NCBI RefSeq assembly: GCF_009740285.1
Contig: NZ_CP046566.1
Span: 62,001 to 126,000, forward strand
Origin: Phnomibacter ginsenosidimutans
GTDB taxonomy: Bacteria; Bacteroidota; Bacteroidia; Chitinophagales; Chitinophagaceae
Length of the DNA: 64,000 nt
Reading direction: 5' to 3'
Under the pieces are notes generated by a model, which did not search any database, was not told the origin of the DNA, and worked only from the letters and a program-made list of their open reading frames with translations. Made by a program: the position numbers and the translations under genes. Positions 28,067 to 37,568 of this stretch are shown here, piece after piece (the stretch's first letter is position 1; every line of letters starts with the position of its first letter).

Positions 28067-29956
28067 ATGAAGCAATTTTTTACCCTCTGCTGCGGGCTGC
28101 TGGCCATGCAGGCATCCGCACAGTGGAACAACGATCCATCTCTCAACAATCCCATTTCAGTTCAAGCCAATTTGCAGTACGCTGCATCCATTACTACCGA
28201 TGGTGCAGGTGGTGCCATCATTGTATGGAGTGATTGGCGCAGTGGCGAAGGCGATGTGTATGCACAACGGATCAATGCAGCCGGCCAAGTACTGTGGGAT
28301 GCTGATGGCAAAGCCGTTTGTACCGCTCCAGGCAACCAAAATTTTCCAACAATATACAGTGATGCTGCCGGTGGTGCTTTTATTGTATGGCAAGACAACC
28401 GTGGCGCTAATCAGGATATTTACATGCAACGAATGGATGCCAATGGCAATGCACTTTGGACAGCAGATGGCGTAGCTGTTTGTAATGCTACTGGTACACA
28501 ATACAACCCCAATGTACTCAACCTTGGTGGCGGTGTTTGCATGGTGGCATGGCACGATGACCGAACCAGTGCCAACAGCGATGTGTACATGCAAAAAATA
28601 AACAATGATGGTACTGCAGCATGGGCTGCCAATGGCGTACTCATCAGCAATGCAGCGGGGTATCAGTTATATCCAAAAATGACAACAGATGCAGCAGGTG
28701 GTGCAATAGTGGTGTGGCAAGACAGCCGCAGTGGTGGCAGCAACTATGACATTTACGCACAACGGATTGATGCAACCGGCGCTGTGCAATGGACAGCCAA
28801 TGGCGTGGCGGTGTGCACAGCTTCGGGCATGCAGGGCGATGCTGAACTGCTGGCCGATGGTGCAGGCGGTGCTTTGATTGTATGGGAAGATTATCGCCCC
28901 GGCACCAGCAGCGATGTGTACATGCAGCGCATCAACAACAATGGCGTAGTTCAATGGAACAGCAATGGCAACGCCATTTGCACAGCGGCCAATTATCAAA
29001 ATGATCCCAAACTGGTAAGCGACGGAAATGGCGGCGCCATCATTACCTGGTTCGACTATCGCAGTGATGGCGGCTCATTTACAAACTTTGATATCTACGC
29101 CCAGCGGGTAAACAGTGCCGGTGCATTTGAGTGGACGAGCTACACAACGGGTTTGCCTGTATGTACTTCGGCAGGTCGCCAGCAACTGCCACAAATTGTA
29201 ACCGATGGTACAGGTGGGGCCATCATTGCATGGCAAGACAACCGCAACGGCAACAACGATGTGTATGCTGCAAGAGTAAGTGCAGATGGCAGCACACCCT
29301 GGACAACCAACGGTGTGGTGGTAGCCAATGCGGCTAACGGACAAGACAATCCGGTGTTGGTAAGCGATGGTAGCAATGGTGCTATTGTAGCATGGGCCGA
29401 CAACCGCAACAGCAATTATGATTTGTATGCCAGCCGCATATTTGCCGGTGGTACATTACCTGTTGTACTCAATAGCTTCACCGGGAAAAAAGCGGGGGCT
29501 ACTAACGAACTCAATTGGGTACTTGATGCTACAGCTGCTCACTACCAGGTAGTGTTGCAAGTGAGTACAGATGGTATTCGGTTTACTGATTTGTACAAGC
29601 ATAGCGTGGCGGTTGCATCTTCCCGTAAGCAATACCAGCACACAAACGTTGCAGGCACTTTGTACTATCGCTTGAAAATGTTACAATCCAACGGCAACGT
29701 TTCTTTCAGCCATGTGCTGGTACTGGGAGCAGCTACATCAGGCACATTTAAATTGTACCCGACTGTAGCACAAAACCAACTGACTGTGCAAGCACCCACC
29801 GCTGGCGAACTGCGCATAGTACAAGCCAACGGACAAGTAGTGTACCGCATGATGGTAGCTGCCAATAGCCAGGTGCAAATTCCGGTAGCACAATTAACAT
29901 CCGGAACCTACTACTGTGTGCTGGGCAATGCACAACAAGCATTCATCAAGCAGTAA
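28067..29956 (+). CDS. secreted eight-repeat protein with type IX secretion sorting domain
   Basis: A 629-residue protein with signal peptide (MKQFFTLCCGLLAMQASA). Eight repeats of about 55 residues share GGAIIVW-x-D-x-R, then D(I/V)Y-x-QR(I/V), then W-x-x-G-x-x-(V/I)C, which reads like beta-propeller blades. The C-terminal ~80 residues (GTFKLYPTVAQNQLTVQA... YYCVLGNAQQAFIKQ) form a T9SS type-A sorting domain, so the protein is sent to the cell surface or outside. A linker (LPVVLNSFTGKKAGATNELNW) separates the two. Ligand unknown. Confidence 0.88.
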   Translation: MKQFFTLCCGLLAMQASAQWNNDPSLNNPISVQANLQYAASITTDGAGGAIIVWSDWRSGEGDVYAQRINAAGQVLWDADGKAVCTAPGNQNFPTIYSDAAGGAFIVWQDNRGANQDIYMQRMDANGNALWTADGVAVCNATGTQYNPNVLNLGGGVCMVAWHDDRTSANSDVYMQKINNDGTAAWAANGVLISNAAGYQLYPKMTTDAAGGAIVVWQDSRSGGSNYDIYAQRIDATGAVQWTANGVAVCTASGMQGDAELLADGAGGALIVWEDYRPGTSSDVYMQRINNNGVVQWNSNGNAICTAANYQNDPKLVSDGNGGAIITWFDYRSDGGSFTNFDIYAQRVNSAGAFEWTSYTTGLPVCTSAGRQQLPQIVTDGTGGAIIAWQDNRNGNNDVYAARVSADGSTPWTTNGVVVANAANGQDNPVLVSDGSNGAIVAWADNRNSNYDLYASRIFAGGTLPVVLNSFTGKKAGATNELNWVLDATAAHYQVVLQVSTDGIRFTDLYKHSVAVASSRKQYQHTNVAGTLYYRLKMLQSNGNVSFSHVLVLGAATSGTFKLYPTVAQNQLTVQAPTAGELRIVQANGQVVYRMMVAANSQVQIPVAQLTSGTYYCVLGNAQQAFIKQ

Positions 29957-29978
29957 AATATTATACAACCGCTGTACA

Positions 29979-30010
29979 ATCCCGGTAGCAACAGCTATCG
30001 GGATTTTTTT
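29979..30010 (+). terminator. rho-independent terminator after the T9SS repeat protein
   Basis: AATCCCG(G)TAGC pairs with GCTA(T)CGGGATT around AACA, followed by seven T. Confidence 0.9.
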
Positions 30011-30082
30011 GTGTATGAAAGATATCATATCACAACAGGTAGAGAGTATATACCTTGCTGCATCCATCAATCCTATTGGCAC

Positions 30083-31647
30083 ATGTCCGTTTTTTCTATC
30101 AGCCGCCGCAATAAGTTTTTGTTGCATTCTGTGCTGCGTCACGATGTAAAAGCCAGCGTCACTGTTTTTTTTGTAGCACTGCCTTTGTGTATGGGCGTTG
30201 CATTGGCGTCGGGTACGCCGGTGTATGCGGGCATTGCAGCGGGCATCATTGGTGGTATCGTGGTGTCTTTGTTTAGTAAGTCGGAGCTCAGTGTGAGTGG
30301 CCCTGCTGCCGGTCTTACGGCCATTTGTGCTTCGGCCATTACCGATTTGGGTGCTCCTGAAATCTTTTTTTATCTGTAGCGGTAGCAGGTGTATTACAAT
30401 TTTTACTGGGCGTACTCAAGTTGGGTGGCTTCACCCATTTTATTCCTTCTGCCGTTATCAAAGGTATGCTCAGCGCCATTGGCGTGTTGCTCATAGCCAA
30501 GCAGGTACCCTTGCTTATAGGGTATGATAAACCCGATTTCTGGACCAACGAATTGTTTAACCTGCTCACATTTACGCATGGCTTTTCCAAGGTCAAATCT
30601 TTTTACGAAGCATTGACTCCCGGTGCCATGGTAATTGCTGCCGGTTCGTTTTTCATGATGTGGGCCTGGCAAAAATGGGCGGCTAAGAAAGTATCGTTTC
30701 TGCCATCTTCATTTGTGGTGGTGGTACTGGGCAGTTTGCTGGCGTTGTTGCTCAACAACAGCATTCCATACCTGCAGTTGCAGCCTGCGCAATACGTGCA
30801 GTTGCCTGCCAGCATTACCGATGAAATTCGTTTTCCCAACTTCAGTGCCTTGCTTTCCGATGCCAAAATTTGGCGCTATGCAGTGGTTATTTGTTTTGTG
30901 GCTTCGCTGGAAACATTGCTGAGCATTGAAGCCATTGATAAGCTGGACCCTTACAACCGGCTGACGCCACAAAACAGGGAGCTGATGGCACAGGGTGCGG
31001 GCAATATGCTCAGCGGGCTGGTGGGCGGTTTGCCTATTACAGCAGTGATAGTACGCAGCTCGGCCAATGCCGAAGCTGGTGCCCGCAGCCGCATGTCGGC
31101 CATTTTGCATGGGGTGTGGTTGCTGCTGGCAGTGTTGTTGATGGTGCCACTCATCAATAATATTCCGTACACCGTTTTGGCTGTCATACTCATTCGCACC
31201 GGTTACAACCTGGCCAAACCATCTATGATAAAAGCGGTGTACAAGCAGGGCCGCGAACAGTTTTTGCCCTTCATCTTTACCATTGTCGCCATCCTCTTTA
31301 CCGACCTCTTGATTGGTGTACTCATTGGCATGGTGTATGCGGTGTACTTCATCATTAAGCATACTTACAGGGCAGGTTTTACCATGCAGCACTTACATCA
31401 CAACGGCCTGCATGAAATACACATTGAATTGGCTTCGAATGTGAGTTTTCTCAACAAGAAAAAGCTACTCGAAACACTCGATGGTATTCCTGAATACGCA
31501 GAGCTTACCATCAACGGCGGCAGCAGTGTATATATCGATCAGGATGTGTTGGAGATCATTCAATCTTTCAAACCAAAGGCGCACAAAAAACACATTGCCT
31601 TGCACCTCATTAATATACCGGAAGTAGGCACTATCGAACTGCATTAG
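30083..31647 (+). pseudogene. SulP-family anion transporter, frameshifted
   Basis: From ATG 30083 ([15 protein letters not shown]) the frame holds the first SulP helices ([32 protein letters not shown]) and stops at 30379. The sequence goes on in the next frame ([62 protein letters not shown], the substrate-binding SulP motif) to 31647, ending in a STAS-like domain (ELTINGGSSVYIDQDVLEIIQSF). One T is missing from the seven-T run at 30365-30371; with eight T the protein is continuous, about 522 residues. As read, no full transporter can be made from this sequence. If repaired it would exchange anions such as sulfate or bicarbonate across the inner membrane. Confidence 0.85.
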
Positions 31648-31669
31648 TGCAGAGTGTGCAGCATTTGCT

Positions 31670-31709
31670 GTAGTTTTAAAAGGCATCAAGCGATGCATCT
31701 TAAAACTAC
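31670..31709. promoter_or_regulatory. long inverted repeat just upstream of the PPK2 gene
   Basis: GTAGTTTTAA pairs with TTAAAACTAC and an inner GCATC with GATGC, around a loop. There is no T-run. It ends three bases before the PPK2 start ATG, so it would cover the ribosome binding site if folded in RNA. Confidence 0.55.
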
Positions 31710-31712
31710 CCT

Positions 31713-32660
31713 ATGAAAAAGCGTACAGACAAGCGTCAGTGGTTTGAGCAATACCTGCAAACCCTTCGGGTAAAGCCCGGTAAAAAAGTAAATCTCCGCA
31801 AAGACTTTGCTACAGATTACGACCACAAAGCACTCACCAAAGAAGAAGGCGAAATACTGCTGAAAGAAGGGCTGGAGCATGTGTCACAAATGCAGGATAA
31901 GTTGTATGCGCAGGATAAGTACAGTGTGCTCATTGTACTGCAAGCCATGGATGCTGCCGGTAAAGATGGCGCTGTAAAACATGTGCTGAGCGGCCTAAAC
32001 CCCAGCGGTGTAAAAGTGACCAGCTTTAAAACGCCATCGAAAGAAGAGCTCGACCACGACTACCTGTGGCGGCACTACAAAGCCTTGCCTGCCCGTGGCG
32101 AAATCGGCATTTTCAACCGCAGCCATTATGAAAATGTATTGGTGACGAGGGTGCATCCGGAGTACATTCTCAACGAGCATATTCCCGGCATCAATTCGGT
32201 AAAAGACATTAAGTCATCTTTTTGGGAAGAACGCTACAAGCAAATCAACCGCTTCGAAAAAAATTTGATTGATAACGGCACCATTATCCTGAAAATCTTT
32301 TTGCATGTATCGAAAGATGAACAGCGCAAACGCTTTATTGAACGCATCGACAACCCCGAAAAAAACTGGAAGTTTTCTGTGGCCGATGCACAAGAGCGGC
32401 AGCATTGGGATGCGTACATGCAAGCCTACGAAGAAATGCTGGCGGCCACATCTACCAAAGAAGCGCCATGGTTTGTACTGCCAGCCGACGACAAATGGTT
32501 TACCCGCTTGTGTTTGGGCGCAGTACTCACTTTTGAATTTGAAAAATTGCATCTGGCTTATCCTGCGGTAAGCGATGCTACCCGCCAGCAATTGCAGGAA
32601 ATAAAAACGGCGTTGCTGGCAGAAGAGCAACCTGCTAAAAAGAAAAGCAAGCAATCCTGA
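31713..32660 (+). CDS. PPK2-family polyphosphate kinase / nucleotide phosphotransferase
   Basis: A 315-residue cytosolic protein with P-loop AMDAAGKDGAVKHVLSGLNP, the lid/second motif GEIGIFNRSHYENVLVTRVHPEY, and a third motif WEERYKQINRFEKNLIDNGT, all typical of PPK2. The enzymes transfer phosphate between polyphosphate and nucleoside mono- or diphosphates (class I, one domain). N-terminal lead and C-terminal Lys-rich tail fit family length. It follows the SulP gene on the same strand after 65 bases containing an inverted repeat. Its stop codon is adjacent to that of the convergent DUF2490 gene. Confidence 0.93.
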   Translation: MKKRTDKRQWFEQYLQTLRVKPGKKVNLRKDFATDYDHKALTKEEGEILLKEGLEHVSQMQDKLYAQDKYSVLIVLQAMDAAGKDGAVKHVLSGLNPSGVKVTSFKTPSKEELDHDYLWRHYKALPARGEIGIFNRSHYENVLVTRVHPEYILNEHIPGINSVKDIKSSFWEERYKQINRFEKNLIDNGTIILKIFLHVSKDEQRKRFIERIDNPEKNWKFSVADAQERQHWDAYMQAYEEMLAATSTKEAPWFVLPADDKWFTRLCLGAVLTFEFEKLHLAYPAVSDATRQQLQEIKTALLAEEQPAKKKSKQS

Positions 32661-33467
32661 TTACTCGTCGGACAGATTGGGCACATGCATGGCCACGGTT
32701 TTCGATTTTCTGAAATCGGGCGTGTAGTAAAAAAACAGCCGGAACGTATGATTCATGTCGTACTGATAGCCGCTGTATTTCTGTTGGTATACGTTCATGT
32801 AGCCGGCATCGTAGCTCCACGCATGGCCGAGGTTTTGCCGAATCCCAATGAAGATGCGGTTTTGATCGAGTGAGTTGTACACCACTTCTTTGCCTTGCTG
32901 CATCATAATTTCATCGGCCAGTACCAGCGACAAACGATGCGGTTTGTTGTTGAGCGGAATATTAAAATTGATGAGGTAACGAAAGCGATTGGTAAAACGC
33001 CATTTACCGGTAGGTTTATCATTGGCTATTTTTTCTACCCAGCGTTGTTCATTGCGGATGCGTTGTAGCATACCAACTTTTCCCAGAGCTCCTGCATACT
33101 GTGCTTGCTGATGGATGCGATGCTCATCGCCAAATGTTTTCCAGCCTGCTGTGCTTGGAGCCAGCCAAAGATGGCCGTAGGCCAATGAAAAACTAATCTT
33201 CTCATTCAGCCAATAGTTAGCACCAATTCTGGCGAAGTAAAAACTGGGATCTTTCACCCCATTGTTTCTGCGAACATGTATATCGGCCATCATGCCCCAC
33301 CGGTTGGAAAAGCGCATGGTGCTGTTGAGGCTTGTCCATGTATGGAAATTATGCTTTACCTGACGTGCAGGCATTTGTGCACTTGCAGTGGAGCATACAT
33401 GAATAACGATGACGAAAAGTAAACTGGCAGTACGAAAAAAACTGCGAAAGAAGCGGTATAAAAACAT
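32661..33467 (-). CDS. DUF2490 outer-membrane protein
   Basis: A 268-residue protein from the ATG at 33465-33467 (MFLYRFFRSFFRTASLLFVIVIHVCSTASA, signal peptide); an ATG at 33494 would add nine residues. The mature part is a chain of amphipathic beta strands (HNFHTWTSLNSTMRFSNRW, NEKISFSLAYGHLWL, HRLSLVLADEIMM) with motifs of the DUF2490 family. Such proteins are predicted outer-membrane beta barrels of unknown role. It converges with PPK2, so the genes are transcribed independently. Confidence 0.8.
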   Translation of the reverse strand: MFLYRFFRSFFRTASLLFVIVIHVCSTASAQMPARQVKHNFHTWTSLNSTMRFSNRWGMMADIHVRRNNGVKDPSFYFARIGANYWLNEKISFSLAYGHLWLAPSTAGWKTFGDEHRIHQQAQYAGALGKVGMLQRIRNEQRWVEKIANDKPTGKWRFTNRFRYLINFNIPLNNKPHRLSLVLADEIMMQQGKEVVYNSLDQNRIFIGIRQNLGHAWSYDAGYMNVYQQKYSGYQYDMNHTFRLFFYYTPDFRKSKTVAMHVPNLSDE

Positions 33468-33819
33468 GAGTACAAAGCAACAACAATCATTCAACTACTG
33501 ACCATGACAAAGGTCACGATAAGCAAAAAAAATGAGCCCGGAACTGCATGGGAAAATGGCGAAAAAAAGAAGGTCTTCTGTAGAAACAGAAGACCTCAAC
33601 GATTGCTTGCCATATGAAAAAAAGTTCGAAATCTCTTTTGGAGGTGATTGTGCTCTTTCGATTTTCACTCCGGTGTTACCCGTTGTTCACATTCACAATG
33701 CAATATTACTACCCCAAAATGCCCGCTACAAGCTAATTTTGGCTTGCATTTGATGATGTCAAACCAACACAAAAAAGCCTGAAAGCCTTGTGCTGCAAGG
33801 GATACAGGTTCAATAGCAC
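33468..33819. other. intergenic region, no protein gene seen
   Basis: About 350 bases between two divergent genes. It contains the reverse-strand hairpin at 33562-33596 and AT-rich sequence. A 73-codon ORF (33532-33753) runs over the hairpin and has no coding character. Confidence 0.5.
33562..33596 (-). terminator. hairpin with T-run on the reverse strand, no gene assigned
   Basis: A perfect 10-bp stem AGGTCTTCTG/CAGAAGACCT (loop of six) at 33571-33596 is followed on the reverse strand by a seven-T run (33562-33568). No leftward ORF with coding character ends here; the only leftward gene is DUF2490, whose start lies 95 bases further left. It could end an untranslated RNA made from 33600-33800. 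Confidence 0.6.
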
Positions 33820-35306
33820 ATGATGCCCAACCGCCAAACCGACATATTATTTCAGTTGATACATGCTATGGAAAAGGCGGAAAAGCGCCATTTCAAGCTG
33901 TACATCAAAAAAATTCGAGCCGGGAAGACCTGAAAATCGTCCGGTTGTTTGATGCGCTGGATAAAATGACGGAGTACGATGAGCGGCAACTCCTCAAAAA
34001 ACTCGACGGTGTAGAAAAACCACAGCTGGCCAACCTGAAAACGCATTTGTACAAGCAAATCATGGCCAGCCTGCGAGACCTCAAAAGCAAGGACAGTGTG
34101 GAGCTTCAGTTGAACGAAATGCTGGATTATGGCCGCATTTTGTACAACAAAGGCCTGTTTGCCCAAAGCATGAAGTTTCTGGAAAAAGCCAAGGAAATTG
34201 GCTTTACACATGGCAAATACAATTTTCTGAGTCAGGTTATTTCACTGGAAAAGAAAATTGAAGGCCTCTACATTACCCGCAGCATGCACGAAAGGGCAGA
34301 GCAGTTGTCCAACGAAGCCATTGAAGTAAGTGCTCATATTTACCAGGTATTTCGGTTGAGTAATCTGGCAGTTCGCATGTATAGTTTTTACATTCAAAAC
34401 GGGCATGCACTCAACCTCGAAGAAGAGAAAAAAATCAAACAGTTTTTTGAAGAAAACCTGCCGGAAAATGCCCACAGCTTCACCGGTTTTTATGAGCGGC
34501 TGTACCTGTACCAGAGTTATTGTTGGTACTCATTTATCCGTCAGGATTTTTTGATGTATTACCGCTATGCCAACAAATGGGTGAGCTTGTTTGATGAAGA
34601 TCCGGTACGCATCAAAGTAGAAACAGGACACTACATCAAAGGCTTGCACAACTTGCTGAATGCCCATTTCGATTTGCGCAACTTCAAGGCCTTTGAAGCA
34701 ACGCTGCAAGTGTTTGTCGATTTTTATCATTCACCACTTTGCCAGCAGCACGATAACTTTCGCATCCACTCTTTTATATACATCACCAGTGCCCGCATCA
34801 ACTGGCACCTGATGTGTGGTACATTTAAAGAAGGCCTGCAGCAAGTGCCCATTATTGAAGAAAACATCCGCAAGTTTGAGCTGCACCTCGATAAACATCG
34901 GGTGTTGGTGTTCAACTATAAAATAGCATCGTTGCACTTTGGTTACGGCAACTTTAAAGCCGCTATTGATTACCTCCAAAACATCATACACGAACCGCTC
35001 GATCTTCGTTACGATCTGCACAGTTATGCAAGACTCATGCACCTGATGGCGCATTATGAGCTGGGCAATGATATGATTATCGAATCGCTGGCCAAATCGG
35101 TGTACCGCTTCATGGCCAAAATGAAAAACCTGACAGCGGTAGAAGAAGCCATTTTTACTTTCCTGCGTAAAAACATTCACCTTTCTCCAAGGCAATTAAA
35201 ACCTGAACTGGAGAAACTGTTGGCTCAAATCAAGCAGTTTGAAAAAGACCGCTATGAAACCCGGTCTTTTGCATATCTCGATATCATTAGCTTGGTTAGA
35301 AGGTAA
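33820..35306 (+). pseudogene. helical-repeat (TPR-like) protein gene with frameshift
   Basis: The frame from ATG 33820 reads MMPNRQTDILFQLIHAMEKAEKR, passes KLYIKK and stops early. In the next frame from about 33914 it continues SSREDLKIVRLFDALDKM to the stop at 35304. One A is missing from the seven-A run at 33907-33913; with eight A the product is one protein of about 495 residues. It is almost wholly alpha-helical, with pairs of helices resembling tetratricopeptide repeats but without a canonical motif (for example FAQSMKFLEKAKEIG). No signal peptide; likely cytosolic. The family is unknown to me. Confidence 0.75.
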
Positions 35307-35368
35307 GGTATCGGGTAAGCCTATGGGCGTTATTCTGCAAGAAAAATTCAAGAAGAGTAAGCACCGCA

Positions 35369-36340
35369 CTATTGTGCCGCAGTAGCTGCTTTGTAAGCAA
35401 ACTCATCTCCCTTTTGTAAGCTGCTGCTATACTGCTGCTGCAACCATTGCAATTGCTGATTATCGTTTTTTAAATAGGCATCAAAAAAGGCAATAGCACC
35501 TGTACTAATGGCCGATAAATGCCGCGGATTGGCAGCACCAAATCTGGGCCTGCTACCACCGCCAAACGTAGCATGGGTAGCACCGTTGAGTACCAGCAAA
35601 TATTGTGGACTGGTGCTGATATTTTGATACGGTTCCTTGCGTTGCGCCGGATCAAAATTGCCAGTTCTGTCCAGCGGATAATCGTCTTTGGTGCCCGTCA
35701 TGTGAAAAAGCGGAATGCGGATGTTGGCATAATAATCTTTCAAATTGCCATTCACTTTTTCTGGTGTGTTGGGGCTTAGTACGAGCCCTGCTTTTATTTG
35801 TGGCACAGCATATTGATCAATGCGGCCACCCAACAATTCACCGGCTGCAATCATGGTGCTGCGGGCACCATAAGAGTGACCAGCCATACCAATATTATTC
35901 AGGTCCAGATGGCCTTTCAATGTGGCATCTTGCTGCTGCAATTGTTGTAATGCCTGCACCACAAATGGAATATCCGCGGCACGGTTGGTGAAGTTGGCGG
36001 GGTTCTTCAGAGAGTTTTTCAAAGCTGCCCCTGCCTGTGCAAGTGGTTTTCCTTTCCATACGGTTTCATCGCTGCCATGGTGTTGTATAAAAAAACATAC
36101 ATACCCATGCGTGGCCAATGCTTCGCCGAGGTAGCCGGCAGCTTCTCTGGAGCCACCCAAACCATGCGAAAAAATAACCACAGGGTACAAGCCGCTGAGC
36201 GTAGCAGGCCGGTATAGTTTTACCGGAATGCTGCGTTGACGGCTGTTGTCTGTAAGCGTAAAAGTGTCGGTAACAAAAGACTGTGCCAGCGCCTGTAGAG
36301 AAAGGAGGGCACAGCAAAGTGTGGTGAGCAGTGTTTTCAT
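35369..36340 (-). CDS. exported alpha/beta hydrolase (acetylhydrolase-like)
   Basis: A 323-residue protein with signal peptide (MKTLLTTLCCALLSLQALA). VVIFSHGLGG is the oxyanion-hole motif, AGHSYGA the nucleophile elbow (Gly-His-Ser-Tyr-Gly), MTGTKDDYPLDR holds the likely Asp and NGATHATFGGG the His. The combination resembles platelet-activating-factor acetylhydrolase-like and dienelactone-hydrolase-like proteins. Substrate unknown. It faces the helical-repeat gene tail to tail (62 bases apart). Confidence 0.88.
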   Translation of the reverse strand: MKTLLTTLCCALLSLQALAQSFVTDTFTLTDNSRQRSIPVKLYRPATLSGLYPVVIFSHGLGGSREAAGYLGEALATHGYVCFFIQHHGSDETVWKGKPLAQAGAALKNSLKNPANFTNRAADIPFVVQALQQLQQQDATLKGHLDLNNIGMAGHSYGARSTMIAAGELLGGRIDQYAVPQIKAGLVLSPNTPEKVNGNLKDYYANIRIPLFHMTGTKDDYPLDRTGNFDPAQRKEPYQNISTSPQYLLVLNGATHATFGGGSRPRFGAANPRHLSAISTGAIAFFDAYLKNDNQQLQWLQQQYSSSLQKGDEFAYKAATAAQ

Positions 36341-36371
36341 GCGGGTGAGACGAAGGAAGCTTGCTGCAAGT

Positions 36372-36923
36372 TTAAAAATGCATCAATCCCTGCTCCGGTA
36401 TTTTGCCTTGTATGGGCCGGAAAAAACTCCGGATGATTTCATAGTCGGCTTCTTCGTTTTCGGTGGTATAAAACGGTTCGGAAAAAATGACTTTGCGATT
36501 GGCAAAATCGAGCCCCGCCATTAGGATGGGCACATTGGCCTGCCTGGCAATGTGGTAAAAACCTGTACGAAGCTTGTCTACTTTTTTGCGGGTGCCTTCG
36601 GGTGATAAGGCAATCACCAGGGTTTCGCTTTCATTAAACTTTTGCACCACCGCATCTACCAGATTGTTGTTGTTGCTGCGGTCTACCGGCGTGCCGCCTA
36701 GCCAGCGAAACAGGAAACCAAACGGCGGCTTAAACAATTCTTGTTTGCCCAAAAACTTGACATACGAAAAGCGGTAGGCACTGCGTACCGCCACACCAAT
36801 AATAAAATCTTTCCAATGGGTATGCGGCCCAACTATAATCACCATCTTTTTGAGGTGATACGGAAACTCGCCTTGTGTAGACCAGTCTTCACTCCATAAG
36901 TACCATTTCCAAAACCAACGCAT
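36372..36923 (-). CDS. 1-acyl-glycerol-phosphate acyltransferase-like protein
   Basis: A 183-residue protein from the ATG at 36921-36923 (MRWFWKWYLW); an ATG at 36944 is also possible. PHTHWKDF matches the catalytic H(x4)D motif of PlsC-type acyltransferases, LFKPPFGFLFRWLGGTPVDR the second motif, and ALSPEGTRKK the EGTR motif III. The enzymes esterify lyso-phospholipids or related acceptors; this short single-domain form is common in Bacteroidota. It is separated from the hydrolase at 35369 by 31 bases, and the tRNA-Leu gene follows upstream behind a terminator. Confidence 0.88.
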   Translation of the reverse strand: MRWFWKWYLWSEDWSTQGEFPYHLKKMVIIVGPHTHWKDFIIGVAVRSAYRFSYVKFLGKQELFKPPFGFLFRWLGGTPVDRSNNNNLVDAVVQKFNESETLVIALSPEGTRKKVDKLRTGFYHIARQANVPILMAGLDFANRKVIFSEPFYTTENEEADYEIIRSFFRPIQGKIPEQGLMHF

Positions 36924-36988
36924 GCAATCGTGTTTACATCCCACTGATATGGGGCAATAAATGTACGGGCCCTGCCAATGCAGGCATC

Positions 36989-37021
36989 AAAAAAAGCACC
37001 AACTACTGTTGATGCTTTTTT
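36989..37021 (-). terminator. bidirectional terminator next to the tRNA-Leu gene
   Basis: AAAAAGCA-C-CAAC pairs with GTTG-ATGCTTTTT; T-runs lie on both sides. It directly follows the 3' end of the leftward tRNA gene and also bounds rightward readthrough. Confidence 0.85.
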
Positions 37022-37022
37022 G

Positions 37023-37103
37023 TCCGGGCGGAGGGACTCGAACCCCCATGCCTCGCGGCGTCGATCCTAAGTCTGATATGTCTACCAATTTCACCACGCC
37101 CGG
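37023..37103 (-). tRNA. tRNA-Leu (anticodon TAG), anticodon stem irregular
   Basis: Reverse strand: acceptor CCGGGCG pairs with CGCCCGG, discriminator A, D-loop AAATTGGTAGA, anticodon loop CTTAGGA, long variable arm around GCCGCGAGGC, and T-loop GGTTCGAGTCC. CCA is not encoded. The 5' side of the anticodon stem (TCAGA) does not pair with its expected partner (TCGAC instead of TCTGA), and the variable arm lacks one pair, as if one base were missing and one changed. Either the gene is damaged or the sequence is wrong here. Confidence 0.85.
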
Positions 37104-37153
37104 ATTTGGGCTGGCAAAAATAGGGGAACCAGCCTAAAAACCGTGAGCAGCCT

Positions 37154-37495
37154 TTATCCTTGCTGCCGCAGGTTCTCCTGAAACTTCTTGAAGAAGTCTT
37201 GTGCAAAGTGTTTCATTTCATGCGCCAGTGCATGTTGGCCCGTGCTGCGATCGAAAGTGTCGGCCATACCCATGAGGCTTTGGTAAAAGAAATCGCCCAT
37301 TTCATCCACCATCATTTCCTTGGTCCACAGGTCGATGCGGAGGGCGGCTTTGTCGGCGCCATCCCAAAAGCTCACCATCATGGCTTTGGCCGGCTGGCTA
37401 TCGGTGGCGGTGCTGTCGGTGGCGTTCCACAAAATATTTTCAGGTACTTTCTGCTCATCGAGCTGTACGCCTATCGTAATGGTTGATTGTTTCAT
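37154..37495 (-). CDS. gldC: gliding motility protein GldC
   Basis: A 113-residue protein matching GldC: KQSTITIGVQLDEQKVPENILWNA at the start, then KAMMVSFWDGADKAALRIDLWTKEMMVDEMGDFFYQSL, and a helical C-terminus (HEMKHFAQDFFKKFQENLRQQG). No signal peptide. GldC accompanies the gliding/type IX secretion machinery in Bacteroidota; its molecular role is not settled. The T9SS-sorted protein at 28067 fits a genome with this system. Monocistronic, start ATG at 37493-37495. Confidence 0.92.
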   Translation of the reverse strand: MKQSTITIGVQLDEQKVPENILWNATDSTATDSQPAKAMMVSFWDGADKAALRIDLWTKEMMVDEMGDFFYQSLMGMADTFDRSTGQHALAHEMKHFAQDFFKKFQENLRQQG

Positions 37496-37568
37496 GTATG
37501 TAGTTGATTAAAAATGTTGCAGGTGTTTTTTGCGGCAGCAAATATCCGTTGGTAGCGGCAAACGCAGT

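Noticed and set aside
28067-29956. Repeats as possible CRISPR or satellite
   Set aside because: The periodicity is at protein level (8 repeats of about 165 bases with variable spacing), not identical DNA repeats with spacers.
33532-33753. 73-codon ORF on the forward strand
   Set aside because: It spans the reverse-strand hairpin, has no start context or family-like sequence and sits in an intergenic region.
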